From positions 744,001-808,000 of the forward strand of contig NZ_JAGIPG010000001.1 in assembly GCF_017877055.1 (NCBI RefSeq): a stretch of 64,000 nucleotides of DNA. The letters are read 5' to 3'. A program made the position numbers and the translations under genes. This DNA comes from Neorhizobium galegae (GTDB taxonomy: Bacteria; Pseudomonadota; Alphaproteobacteria; Rhizobiales; Rhizobiaceae). Positions 43,757-52,218 of this stretch are shown here, one piece after another. Positions within the stretch are counted from its first letter, which is position 1. Every line of letters starts with the position of its first letter. The notes beneath the pieces were generated by a model. The model saw only the letters and a list, made by a program, of their open reading frames with translations, searched no databases and was not told where the DNA came from.

Positions 43757-45168
43757 CAGCCACCTGCTGCGGCAAGGCCCGGGAAGAGGTAGTTCTTGCC
43801 GGCCGAGAAATCGAAATCGGGATTGTCCCAAGCGATCATCTTGCCGGGGTTCAGAAGACCCTTCGGATCGGTTTCCTTCTTGAAGGCGAGCTGCACGACA
43901 TCCGTCTGCTTCATGCCGCCTTCTTCCAGCGTGTAGCGGTGCGGGTTGAAGATCGGGCAGCCGTTGTCGCGGTGGATCTGCATGATCTCCTCCAGCCGCT
44001 CCTTGGTCGTGTAGCGGACGAGAGGCAGGCCGGAGCACTGCATGCGGCCATCGAACTTGATGAATTCGAGATGGCCCGGCACCTCGTCGCCAAAGATCTT
44101 GGTCATCTTCTCGACCTTGGCGACATGGTCCGGCCCTGGATATTGGACCTGCAGATAGGTGAAGCCGGGATCGACCTTGAGCGCCCGCAGCGTCGTGTGG
44201 TTCCAGGCGAGCTCATAGGCATGCGGGATGCCCTTCATGCTTTCCACCTTGTCGGAGCGGAACAGGATCTCGCCCTTCTGGCGCTCGGCAAAGGCGGTGA
44301 AGGCATCCATCGAATGCGGCGCCACCATCAGCACGACGATCGACTGGTTGCGGTCGCGCAGGAACGGCTTGTGGCGTGGGAAATAGTCGTAAGGGATCGG
44401 GGCTGCGATCGGGGCGATTTCCTTGATCAGCAGGCCATTCTTGTGGGCCAGCGCATCGCCGAAGCGCACTGCGTCCATGAAGTCGTCGTAGCCGACCAGC
44501 ACATCCACCCAGTCATAAGCCGGTGCGAGGGGCATCTCGACTTCGACGATGATGCCGTTGGTGCCATAGGCGTGGGTGACCTTCTGCAGATCCCAGGCGG
44601 TCAGGTCGAGGACGCGCGGCTCGGCCTCCATGGTGACGACCCGCAGGCGCAGGATGTTGCCGAGGTCGCGCAGGCCGCCCCAATGGATCGAGCCGACGCC
44701 GCCGGAACCGCCGGCGACGAAGCCGCCGATCGTGGCCGTCTGGGCTGTGGAGGGGTGGAAGCGCAGTTCCTGGCCGGAATGCGCCCTGGTCTGGCGGTCG
44801 AGTTCGGCAATGACGATGCCGGGTTCGGCGATGACGCGGCCGGGATGGATTTCCTTGACCTTGTTCATGTTGATGAGGTTGAGCACGATGCCGCCGGAAA
44901 GGGGCATGGCCTGGCCGTAATTGCCGGTGCCGGCGCCGCGCGGGGTCACCGGCACGCCATGCGCATAGGCGACCTTCAGCACCCGGATCACCTCTTCCTC
45001 ACTTTTCGGCGAGACGACGAGATCGGCGGTGACGTTTTCGAGTTCTTCCTTGAGGATCGGCGAATACCAATAGAAATCGCGGCTCTTCTGGCGCACCAGT
45101 GCCGGATTGTCCTCGATCGCGAGGCCTTCGAGCTCTTTCTTGATCTGTGCGTAGTCCGGCATGTTCAC
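43756..45168 (-). CDS. FAD-binding oxidoreductase (GlcD/VAO-type)
   Basis: 470-aa flavoprotein with a PCMH FAD-binding domain: VTPRGAGTGNYGQAMPLSGGIVLNL and TATIGGFVAGGSGGVGSIHWG. The C-terminal cap carries NPHRYTLEEGGMKQ and a final PGKMIAW, as in alkyl- or 2-hydroxyacid oxidases/dehydrogenases. GTG 45168 overlaps the preceding stop (GTGA); ATG 45162 is an alternative. Substrate likely a product of the amidohydrolase encoded before it (inference). Confidence 0.87.
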   Translation of the reverse strand: MNMPDYAQIKKELEGLAIEDNPALVRQKSRDFYWYSPILKEELENVTADLVVSPKSEEEVIRVLKVAYAHGVPVTPRGAGTGNYGQAMPLSGGIVLNLINMNKVKEIHPGRVIAEPGIVIAELDRQTRAHSGQELRFHPSTAQTATIGGFVAGGSGGVGSIHWGGLRDLGNILRLRVVTMEAEPRVLDLTAWDLQKVTHAYGTNGIIVEVEMPLAPAYDWVDVLVGYDDFMDAVRFGDALAHKNGLLIKEIAPIAAPIPYDYFPRHKPFLRDRNQSIVVLMVAPHSMDAFTAFAERQKGEILFRSDKVESMKGIPHAYELAWNHTTLRALKVDPGFTYLQVQYPGPDHVAKVEKMTKIFGDEVPGHLEFIKFDGRMQCSGLPLVRYTTKERLEEIMQIHRDNGCPIFNPHRYTLEEGGMKQTDVVQLAFKKETDPKGLLNPGKMIAWDNPDFDFSAGKNYLFPGLAAAGG

Positions 45169-46475
45169 TTGTCCAAAATCGGGTCCAGGTCACGGTAATC
45201 CGGCAGGCGACGGTCGATGCCCATGCCATTCCGCATCACGATGCGGTCGGCCTGCGGACGGGAAAGGAATTCGCTCCAGCGCCTGGCGCTGAACAGTACG
45301 AGGTCGGCGGGGCCGCCCTCGGCAATGACGCCGATATCCGGCCGGCCGAGGATCGCGGCGGGCGTCGAGGTGACGACGCGGGCGGAGGTGTCGAGCGGGT
45401 GGTCGAGATGCAGGATGCGGACCGCCTCGCGGAACACCTCGACCGGATCCATGTCGCCATAGGCGTAGAACGGGTCGCGGGTATTGTCGGAGGAAACGGC
45501 GGTCTTGACGCCGGCGGCCGTCAGTTCGTGGAACAGCGTGACGCCGCGCCAGCGCGGCGTGCGTCCGGCATGGCGGTCCTGCAGGTACATGTTGCACATG
45601 GGGAGCGACACGACGGAGATGTTGGCCTTAGCCACCTTGTCGATGACACGCCCTGCGGTCTCATCGTCCTGTCTTGCGAGCGAGCAGCAATGGCCGACGG
45701 TGACCGAGCCTTCGAAACGGTTGCGGAGTTTAGCCTCGGCAATGGCTTCCAGGGTCAGGACCTGTTTGTCTTCCGTCTCGTCCACGTGGAGGTCGATATC
45801 GAGGCCGTTGTTGGCGGCCGCCTTGAAGAGCGTATCGAGGATCCGCTCGAAATCCGGCAGGATGCGGGTCGCGCCGCCCAGCAGGCCGCCGTAACGCTTC
45901 GTCGTCGCGACGATGCCGCCGAAGACGCTTTCGTCGAGCACGCATTCGAGCGGCAGCAGGGCGACCGCCTGGAGAGCGATCCTGTCCTTCCATTCCGCGC
46001 GGATCTCGTCGAACAGCGGGAAGGATATGTCCGGCTGCGGCGGGATCGAATCGAGGTGGGTGCGGATGAGTTTCGTGCCGTGGGCATAGGCGCTTTTCAG
46101 TGAAAATTCGAAGCGGGCGCGGATGTCGTCGGCCGACCAGTTGGCCATTCGGTCTTCGCGCACATTCATCAATGCGCCCTCGAACGTGCCGTCCGGGTTT
46201 GGGCGGCGGTCCCAGAAATGTCCCTTGTCGAGATGGGTGTGCATGTCGGCAAAGCAGGGCCAGACCATGCCGCCGCGCAGATCTGCGGCGACCAGATCGG
46301 CGGATGCCGAACCCGCCGGTAGGATCGCCTCGATCTTCCCGTCCGAGATGACCAGGTCGGCAGGCACAAGGCCGTCCTTTGCGGCGACCGGCAGCCCCTT
46401 CACGAGAACCGCCGGTAGCGTCGCATTGGTGAGCGCGAAACGGCGGGCGTCGGGGAGCGTCATGAAGGCAGTCAT
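45165..46475 (-). CDS. amidohydrolase, cytosine-deaminase-like
   Basis: 436-aa metal-dependent hydrolase of the CodA/atrazine group. Metal ligands in FADMHTHLDKGHFW, HVDETED, VGHCCSLAR and SSDNTRDPFYAYGD are as in cytosine deaminase. It would deaminate or ring-open an N-heterocycle. Start ATG 46475 overlaps the permease stop (TGATG); ATG 46463 is possible. The transporter genes before it suggest the substrate is imported. Confidence 0.87.
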   Translation of the reverse strand: MTAFMTLPDARRFALTNATLPAVLVKGLPVAAKDGLVPADLVISDGKIEAILPAGSASADLVAADLRGGMVWPCFADMHTHLDKGHFWDRRPNPDGTFEGALMNVREDRMANWSADDIRARFEFSLKSAYAHGTKLIRTHLDSIPPQPDISFPLFDEIRAEWKDRIALQAVALLPLECVLDESVFGGIVATTKRYGGLLGGATRILPDFERILDTLFKAAANNGLDIDLHVDETEDKQVLTLEAIAEAKLRNRFEGSVTVGHCCSLARQDDETAGRVIDKVAKANISVVSLPMCNMYLQDRHAGRTPRWRGVTLFHELTAAGVKTAVSSDNTRDPFYAYGDMDPVEVFREAVRILHLDHPLDTSARVVTSTPAAILGRPDIGVIAEGGPADLVLFSARRWSEFLSRPQADRIVMRNGMGIDRRLPDYRDLDPILDK

Positions 46476-47314
46476 CAGTTTTCTCTCTTCAGGCTGCTTT
46501 CATGCCAGCGATGCAGGAAGAACCAGGAAATGAACGAGGTGATCGCAAAGATCACCACGCCGAGCAGCGACAACAGGACCAGCGCCGCAAACAGGCGCGG
46601 AATGTTGAGGCGATATTGGGATTCCAGCAGGCGGAAGGCAAGGCCGGAGCCGGCGCCCGCAGAGCCTGCCGCGAACTCCGCCACGACAGCGGCGATCAGC
46701 GCCAGGCCGCCGCCGATCCTCAGCCCCGTCATGAAATAGGGCAGCGAGGAGGGGAGCTTCAGGTAAAGCAGCGTCTGCCAGCGGGAGGCGCCGTAGAGGT
46801 CGTAGAGGTTGAGCAGGTTATGATCGACGCTCTTCAGGCCCTGCACCATGTTCGACAGGATCGGGAAGAAGGCGACGAGGAAGGCGCAGATCAGGAGCGC
46901 AACCTGCGTCGTCGGCGCATAAATCAGGATCAGCGGCGCGATTGCCACGATCGGGGTCACCTGCAGGATGACGGTGATCGGGTAGAAGGCCGTCTCGATC
47001 CATTTCGACTGGACGAGGAAGATGGCGATGCCGACGCCGCCGATCAGCGCCAGGGCAAGCGCCTGCATGGTGATCTGGGTCGTCACCCACAGGGCAGGGG
47101 AGAGCGTGCCCCAGTCGTTGTAGAGCGAGTTCGCGACCGCGAGCGGTCCCGGCAGGATATACTGCGGGATGCTGTTGACGGTGATGATGAACTGCCAGAG
47201 GAAGACGAGGCAGATCACCACGCAGATCGGGATCAGGGTGCGCAGCAGGGTTTCGCGGTTGCGGCCGAGGAAGCCGGATTTCGGCGGGACGACGGCGGGT
47301 GCGTTGTCGGTCAT
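46475..47314 (-). CDS. ABC transporter permease, SsuC/TauC/ThiX type
   Basis: 279-aa inner-membrane permease with six spans. The EAA-type docking loop reads YDLYGASRWQTLLYLKLPSSLPYF, then TGLRIGGGLALIAAVVAEF. This group imports sulfonates, nitrate, taurine, hydroxymethylpyrimidine or pyrimidine-like compounds. Coupled by overlap to the ATPase before and amidohydrolase after it. Confidence 0.9.
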   Translation of the reverse strand: MTDNAPAVVPPKSGFLGRNRETLLRTLIPICVVICLVFLWQFIITVNSIPQYILPGPLAVANSLYNDWGTLSPALWVTTQITMQALALALIGGVGIAIFLVQSKWIETAFYPITVILQVTPIVAIAPLILIYAPTTQVALLICAFLVAFFPILSNMVQGLKSVDHNLLNLYDLYGASRWQTLLYLKLPSSLPYFMTGLRIGGGLALIAAVVAEFAAGSAGAGSGLAFRLLESQYRLNIPRLFAALVLLSLLGVVIFAITSFISWFFLHRWHESSLKREN

Positions 47315-48138
47315 CAGTGTTCCTCCCCGCCGATTGCCTCGAGAAGCATGTTCGAGACCTTTTCGCAGGCCTGGCGGTAGTCTTCGGACGTGCGGTAGTG
47401 CGCGTCGCGGCTCATGCTCGTTTTCAACGGGAAATCCGCGTGCACCCGGCCGGGACGCGCCTTCATCACCACGATGCGGTTGGAAAGATAGGCCGATTCG
47501 AAGACGGAATGGGTGACGAAGATCACGGTTATGCCCGTCTCGCGCCACAGCCGCAGCACGTCGTCATTAAGTTTTTGGCGAGTGATCTCGTCGAGCGCTG
47601 CGAAGGGTTCGTCCATCAGCAGTAGCTTCGGCTTGGTGACAAGCGCGCGGGCGATCGAGACGCGCATCTTCATGCCGCCGGACAGTTCGCGCGGATAAGC
47701 GTCGGCGAAATCCTGAAGGCCGACGGTCGCCAGCGTCTTCATGATTTCTTCGCGGGCCGCGGACTTGGAAACGCCACGCAACTTTAGGGGCAGGTAGACA
47801 TTGCCGAATACCGTCTGCCACGGCATCAGCGTCGGCTCCTGGAAGACGAAGGAAATGTCGCCTTCCGGCAAGCCTTTCGAATTGATGCGGGAACTCGGCC
47901 AGTCGATCGTGCCGGTCGAGACGTCGCCGAGGCCGGCGATGATGCGCAGCGCCGTCGACTTGCCGCAGCCTGACGGGCCGAGCAGGCTCACAAACTCGCC
48001 GCCCTCGACGGTCAGCGACATGTCGGAGAGCGCCAGCGTGCCGCTCGAGAACATTTTCGACACGGAGCGCATGACGACCAGCGGGCGTTTGCGGGCGTCT
48101 CCGGGCGCAGGTATCAGCGGGGCTTGGGACGTGCTCAT
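47314..48138 (-). CDS. ABC transporter ATP-binding protein, SsuB/TauB type
   Basis: 274-aa ATPase. Walker A GPSGCGKST, Q-loop FQEPTLMPWQT, signature LSGGMKMRV, Walker B LLLMDEPFAALDE and switch His in FVTHSVFESAYLS are typical of the nitrate/sulfonate/thiamine-precursor importers. Its stop overlaps the permease start. 95 bases separate it from the binding-protein gene. Confidence 0.92.
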   Translation of the reverse strand: MSTSQAPLIPAPGDARKRPLVVMRSVSKMFSSGTLALSDMSLTVEGGEFVSLLGPSGCGKSTALRIIAGLGDVSTGTIDWPSSRINSKGLPEGDISFVFQEPTLMPWQTVFGNVYLPLKLRGVSKSAAREEIMKTLATVGLQDFADAYPRELSGGMKMRVSIARALVTKPKLLLMDEPFAALDEITRQKLNDDVLRLWRETGITVIFVTHSVFESAYLSNRIVVMKARPGRVHADFPLKTSMSRDAHYRTSEDYRQACEKVSNMLLEAIGGEEH

Positions 48139-48233
48139 TACAGGCCTTGAACTTAGTCGGGACAGGGCGGCAATTCCCTCTTTACCGTGACAGGCACAGC
48201 AAAGAGGGAATGAACCGTTGCGCTCTTCCGAGA

Positions 48234-49250
48234 CTACTTCTTCAGCGCCATGCCGACGCCCTTGCAGACGAACTTCGTCGAGTAGGCCTTCTTGTAGTCG
48301 AGGTCGGCCGGTTCGACGCCGATCGAGACCATCGAGTCGAAGAACTTCTTGTAGCGTTCGTCGGTGATGCAGCCGATGCCCTTGGTCTCGGCGTCGCCGG
48401 AAACCACGATGCCGTATTCCTTCATCTTGGCGATGGAATAGGCGATCTGGCCATCCGTCATTTCCGGATTGTCCTTCTTGATCAGATCGTTGCCGGCTTT
48501 GTTGTCACCATAGAGGTAAGTGTACCAGCCCTCGAGAGAGGCATCGACGAAGCGCTGCACGACGTCCGGCTTCTTGTCGATCATCGGTTGCGTGGTGGTG
48601 ATCATCGTCGAATAGGGGCCGTAGCCCGCATCGGCGATCAGGAACACTTTCGGCGTCCAGCCGGCCTGCTTGGCGATCTCATAGGGTTCGGAGGTCAGGT
48701 ACCCCTGTTGAGCGGAGGTCTTGTCGGCGATGAAGGGGGCCGGGTTGAAGGTGTAGGGCTTGAACTGTTCGTCCTTGAAGCCTTTGAAGTTCTTCTTCAT
48801 CCACTCGAAATAGGTGGTGTAGCCTTCCTTGCCCATGAAGATGGTCTTCATCTTGGCGAGGTCCTCGAACTTTTCGACGCCCGCGTCGGGATGGGCGAGC
48901 AGAACCTGCGGGTCCTTCTGGAAGATCGAGGCGACGCTGACCAGCGGAATACCCTGCTTGACGGCATCCATGTCGCCAAGCGGGCCGCCCATGTAGAAAT
49001 CCACCTTGCCGGCGATCAGCAGAGCGCGGTTGGCGGCGTTCGGGCCGCCCTGGACGATCTTCACCTTCAGGCCATGCTTTTCGTAGGTGCCGTCGGCGAC
49101 GGCCTGGTAGAAGCCGCCATGCTCGGCCTGGGCAAGCCAGTTGGTGCCGTAGGAGACTTCATCGAGGGCTGCTGCCGGCTGGGCGGCGAGTGCCATCGCC
49201 GAAAGGCCGACGGCCGCCAGAAAACGTTTCATCATCAATGATTTGGACAT
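48234..49250 (-). CDS. ABC transporter substrate-binding protein, NMT1/ThiY type
   Basis: 338-aa periplasmic binding protein. Signal peptide KRFLAAVGLSAMALAAQPAAA, then SYGTNWLAQAEHGGFYQAVADG, the classical opening of NMT1/ThiY-like proteins that bind pyrimidine-type or small organic ligands. First gene of the operon, divergent from the LysR regulator; a dyad at 49336-49361 lies between them. Confidence 0.9.
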   Translation of the reverse strand: MSKSLMMKRFLAAVGLSAMALAAQPAAALDEVSYGTNWLAQAEHGGFYQAVADGTYEKHGLKVKIVQGGPNAANRALLIAGKVDFYMGGPLGDMDAVKQGIPLVSVASIFQKDPQVLLAHPDAGVEKFEDLAKMKTIFMGKEGYTTYFEWMKKNFKGFKDEQFKPYTFNPAPFIADKTSAQQGYLTSEPYEIAKQAGWTPKVFLIADAGYGPYSTMITTTQPMIDKKPDVVQRFVDASLEGWYTYLYGDNKAGNDLIKKDNPEMTDGQIAYSIAKMKEYGIVVSGDAETKGIGCITDERYKKFFDSMVSIGVEPADLDYKKAYSTKFVCKGVGMALKK

Positions 49251-49330
49251 GTCGCTTTGTTCCCCTGTTAAACCGTGCGGCATCGTGAGAGCAGCTTGTG
49301 ATGAGCATTTGTACGGTTGCGTTGCTCTTT

Positions 49331-49361
49331 GAAAAGCATCAAATTTCGTCCACATTGATGC
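49331..49361. promoter_or_regulatory. LysR-type operator candidate (transporter operon)
   Basis: GCATCAA (49336-49342), 12 bases, TTGATGC (49355-49361): a perfect 7-bp dyad in the LysR/binding-protein divergent gap. The 23 bases 49331-49353 recur with 19 identities at 51252-51274. Confidence 0.6.
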
Positions 49362-49439
49362 CTTTAGGGCAGCGGTCGAATTTTAATCTGCCAAATTGTG
49401 GTGCATGATCAAAAAAGATGCAACGAGGATTGGGATAAA

Positions 49440-50411
49440 ATGCTGCATTCGCGAAAGCTTCAGTATATCGACGAGATCGCCCGCTGCGGATCGATCCGCA
49501 AGGCAGCTGCGCGGCTGAACGTGGCGTCGTCGGCGATCAACCGGCAGATTCTGGCCATCGAGGAAGAATTCGGGGCGCCACTCTTCGAGCGGATGCCGCG
49601 CGGGCTGAAGCTGACGGCGGCCGGCGAGCTCTGTATCGAGCACATCCGCGACGTGCTGAAGACCTACGAGCGGATGGAGGCACGTATCCGCGGCCTCAAG
49701 ATGCCGCAGGCCGGCAAGGTGACGCTGGTTTCGACCGTCGGGCTTGCCGCAGGGCCGCTTCCGGAGATCATAGCCCGCTTCGTCGCGCAGCATCCGCGCG
49801 TGCGGGTTCTCCTGCGCAACGACGGGCCGTCGAACACGCTGCAGCCGGTGATCACGGGGGAGGTGGATTTCGGACTGGGCTTCAACATCCCGGCGACGCC
49901 CGGCATCCGCACGCTCGCCAATTTCGACATACCGATCGGTGTGGTGATGCCGCCGGGGCATCGGCTGGCGGCGGAAGAGGGGCCGGTCGACCTTGCGGAG
50001 GTCGTGCAGGAGCCGCTGGTGCTCGCCCAGTCAGGCACCAGCTTGCGCAACGTCATCAACCTTGCGCTGTCGCCGCTGTCGGTCGCGGTGGAGCCGCTGG
50101 TGGAAAGCAATGCCTCGGAAATGCTGAAGAAGCTGGTGAAGGCCGGCACGGGGCTGACGCTGCTCAATCCGCTCGACGTGCTGCCGGAATGTCGACGGGG
50201 CGAGTTGATCTTCCGGCCGATCGTCAACCCGCATGCGCGCCACCAGCCGATGAAGCTTTTCGCCCGCGCACGGACGACGCTTGATACGGCGACGAGCCTG
50301 TTCGTGGAATTCCTGCTGTCGGAGCTGGCCGCGATGGTGGCCGAGTTGCAGGCCAAGGGCCACCTGCCGCCCCAGCCGCATGGCCGGGACGCACAGCGCG
50401 AAGAGGGTTAG
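49440..50411 (+). CDS. LysR-family transcriptional regulator
   Basis: 323 aa. N-terminal winged HTH: LQYIDEIARCGSIRKAAARL, NVASSAINRQILAIEEEFG, PLFERMPRGLKLTAAGEL; then a substrate-sensing domain of the CbbR/periplasmic-binding type. Start ATG 49440; the frame open to 49398 adds no family similarity. Divergent from the transporter operon and tail-to-tail with the creatininase gene (stops overlap), it probably controls both through the shared motif. Confidence 0.9.
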   Translation: MLHSRKLQYIDEIARCGSIRKAAARLNVASSAINRQILAIEEEFGAPLFERMPRGLKLTAAGELCIEHIRDVLKTYERMEARIRGLKMPQAGKVTLVSTVGLAAGPLPEIIARFVAQHPRVRVLLRNDGPSNTLQPVITGEVDFGLGFNIPATPGIRTLANFDIPIGVVMPPGHRLAAEEGPVDLAEVVQEPLVLAQSGTSLRNVINLALSPLSVAVEPLVESNASEMLKKLVKAGTGLTLLNPLDVLPECRRGELIFRPIVNPHARHQPMKLFARARTTLDTATSLFVEFLLSELAAMVAELQAKGHLPPQPHGRDAQREEG

Positions 50412-51196
50412 CGGGAATAGAGTTCGTCGAGAGGGAATGTCTCGAATTCGCGCAGCATCTCGATGAAGCCTGCGACCTGGTAGCGGCAGATGAGCGCGCC
50501 CTTTTCGGCAGTGCCCTTGGAGGCGTCGCCGACGACGCCGTTGGGGTTCAGGTCGTGCGCCACCCAGGACAGTACGTGCGGCGGGGCCGGCTGCATGTAT
50601 TTCGAGCGGCTTTCCGCCTTGGAGACGAAGTTCTGCGCGTTCTCCATCCGCACCAGCTCGGGGCGGAAATGCAGCATCAGCGAGGTTTCGACTTCACCGC
50701 CATGGATGCCGTATTTCTGCTCTTGCTCGCTGATCAGGCCGGGCGGATGGCCGAAGCGGCCCCATTGCGTGCCGATCACCGCCATCTTGTAACGGACGCG
50801 CAGCTCGCGGCCGACAATGCTCATGATGTCGACATTGCCGCCATGCGAGTTGACGAAGACGAGCTTGCGGATGCCGGCTTCCGCCACCTTGGCGCCGATC
50901 GCGGTCCAGGCTGGGATAAGGATTTCCGAGCCGAAGGACAGCGAACCCGGGCCGTAGACATGCTCGTTCGCTTTGCCGATCTCCTGCGTCGGGAGGACCA
51001 GGAAATCGAGGTCATCAGGGCGCTGGGCCCTCAGCTCGGCCAGCATGCCGTTGGCGATCGCCACATCGGTTGCGATCGGCAGGTGTGGACCGTGCTGTTC
51101 GGTCGAGGCGATCGGCAGGATGGCGATGGTCTTGTCTGGCGACAGGCCGGCGAAATCGAGAGTGTTGAGTTCGTTCCAGTAAAATGGCTTGCCCAT
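50408..51196 (-). CDS. creatininase-family amidohydrolase
   Basis: 262 aa. Metal-site motifs STEQHGPHLPIATD, FVNSHGGNVD and IHGGEVETS are those of creatininase, which opens a cyclic amide. Other members act on peptides or cyclic lactams, so the exact substrate is open. It has its own promoter region with the LysR-like motif and likely belongs to the pathway encoded at 43.2-49.3 kb. Confidence 0.88.
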   Translation of the reverse strand: MGKPFYWNELNTLDFAGLSPDKTIAILPIASTEQHGPHLPIATDVAIANGMLAELRAQRPDDLDFLVLPTQEIGKANEHVYGPGSLSFGSEILIPAWTAIGAKVAEAGIRKLVFVNSHGGNVDIMSIVGRELRVRYKMAVIGTQWGRFGHPPGLISEQEQKYGIHGGEVETSLMLHFRPELVRMENAQNFVSKAESRSKYMQPAPPHVLSWVAHDLNPNGVVGDASKGTAEKGALICRYQVAGFIEMLREFETFPLDELYSR

Positions 51197-51251
51197 GCTG
51201 TCCTGCCTTTCTGCATCTCGTTTTTGAGGGTTAGGAGATCGGGCACATCTC

Positions 51252-51274
51252 GAAAAGCATCAATTTCCGCCTAC
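51252..51274. promoter_or_regulatory. second copy of the LysR-region motif
   Basis: GAAAAGCATCAATTTCCGCC at 51252-51271 matches 49331-49350; over 23 bases 19 are the same. It lies 56 bases before the creatininase start. The right half of the dyad is weak here. Confidence 0.55.
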
Positions 51275-51442
51275 TCCGCTGCCTTTTTGAGCGCGCTGTT
51301 TCGACCCTTCTGTATCAAATCGGGAAAAAAGCTGATTTCACTAAAATTGCAGCTATCCGTTTAAGCGCCCCGAAAAGCCCTGGCGCTAGGGTGAACGCAC
51401 CAAGAAGCGGCATCCAAGCCGTCCGAAGAAAAGGGTGCAGCC

Positions 51443-51961
51443 ATGATCAAGAAGCTCATCATTTCCGCCATTGTCCTGACGGCGCTCATTGTCGGCAAGG
51501 AATCGCGAGCAGCCGGCGTCACCGGTTTTGCGGGCATATTGCCCGAACATGCGGCGATCGAGCGCCATCAAGGCGCCAAGGATGATACAGCGCTGACATT
51601 TTCCAAGCGCCGCGAATTGCTGCGGGTCAATTCCGCGGTCAACAGCACCATCTCCGAACTCGACAGCTATTTCGACACGGTAGCCGGCGTGCCTTTTGCG
51701 ACGATCCGCGCCAATGCCTGCCTCGATTGCGCCGACTTGAAGCGCGATCATCTCATCTTGCTCGGCTGGTCGCCGGAGGCTCTTCGGATCGAATACGCGA
51801 TCGGCGGGGAGGGCCGCATCGAACGCGTGCTGGCGATTTCGGCAGGCGGCGGCAACATGATCCTCGGGCATGACAGCGGGATGATCGACATGCCGGTCGA
51901 TCGGGTGCCGAGCCTGATCCGCGAGCGGCGTCCCATCATCCCCGCTTATCACCACATCTGA
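51443..51961 (+). CDS. divergent BTLCP (transglutaminase-like cysteine peptidase) homologue
   Basis: 172-aa protein with a signal peptide (KKLIISAIVLTALIVGKESRA). The middle resembles bacterial transglutaminase-like cysteine peptidases: LLRVNSAVNSTISELDSYFD, then CLDCADLKRDHLILLGWSPEALRIE. The expected Cys is kept (Cys96), but the catalytic His position reads Glu127-Arg128, and the last catalytic Asp is doubtful. It may be an inactive paralogue. Likely periplasmic; function unknown. The 51197-51442 gap holds promoters for it and for the creatininase gene. Confidence 0.6.
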   Translation: MIKKLIISAIVLTALIVGKESRAAGVTGFAGILPEHAAIERHQGAKDDTALTFSKRRELLRVNSAVNSTISELDSYFDTVAGVPFATIRANACLDCADLKRDHLILLGWSPEALRIEYAIGGEGRIERVLAISAGGGNMILGHDSGMIDMPVDRVPSLIRERRPIIPAYHHI

Positions 51962-52009
51962 TCCGGAGCAGCTCTCCTGCGCTCCCGTCCGTTGCAGCAC
52001 GACGGACCG

Positions 52010-52038
52010 GCCCGTCTCTCTATGGGGAGGCGGGCTTT
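52010..52038 (+). terminator. terminator after BTLCP-like gene
   Basis: Stem GCCCGTCTCT (52010-52019) with GGGAGGCGGGC-type right arm (52026-52035), two G-T pairs, 6-base loop, followed by TTT. Confidence 0.65.
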
Positions 52039-52218
52039 CGCGATTCGGCAACCGCGAAGCTTCAAGCTTCGAAAACGATTCCGCAGGCTTCGGGAACGCG
52101 TTGTATTTAATTGAATATTTAACGTTCTGCGCGAGGTTTGGCCATCTTTCCCGTCCAGTCCGGAAAGCCGTCGAACCGGCCAACCGGTGGCGGTTGTTTG
52201 AAATAAGGAGTGATGCAG

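Noticed and set aside
43672-45198. 508-aa plus-strand frame
   Set aside because: Antisense to the FAD oxidase gene, whose FAD motifs are clear.
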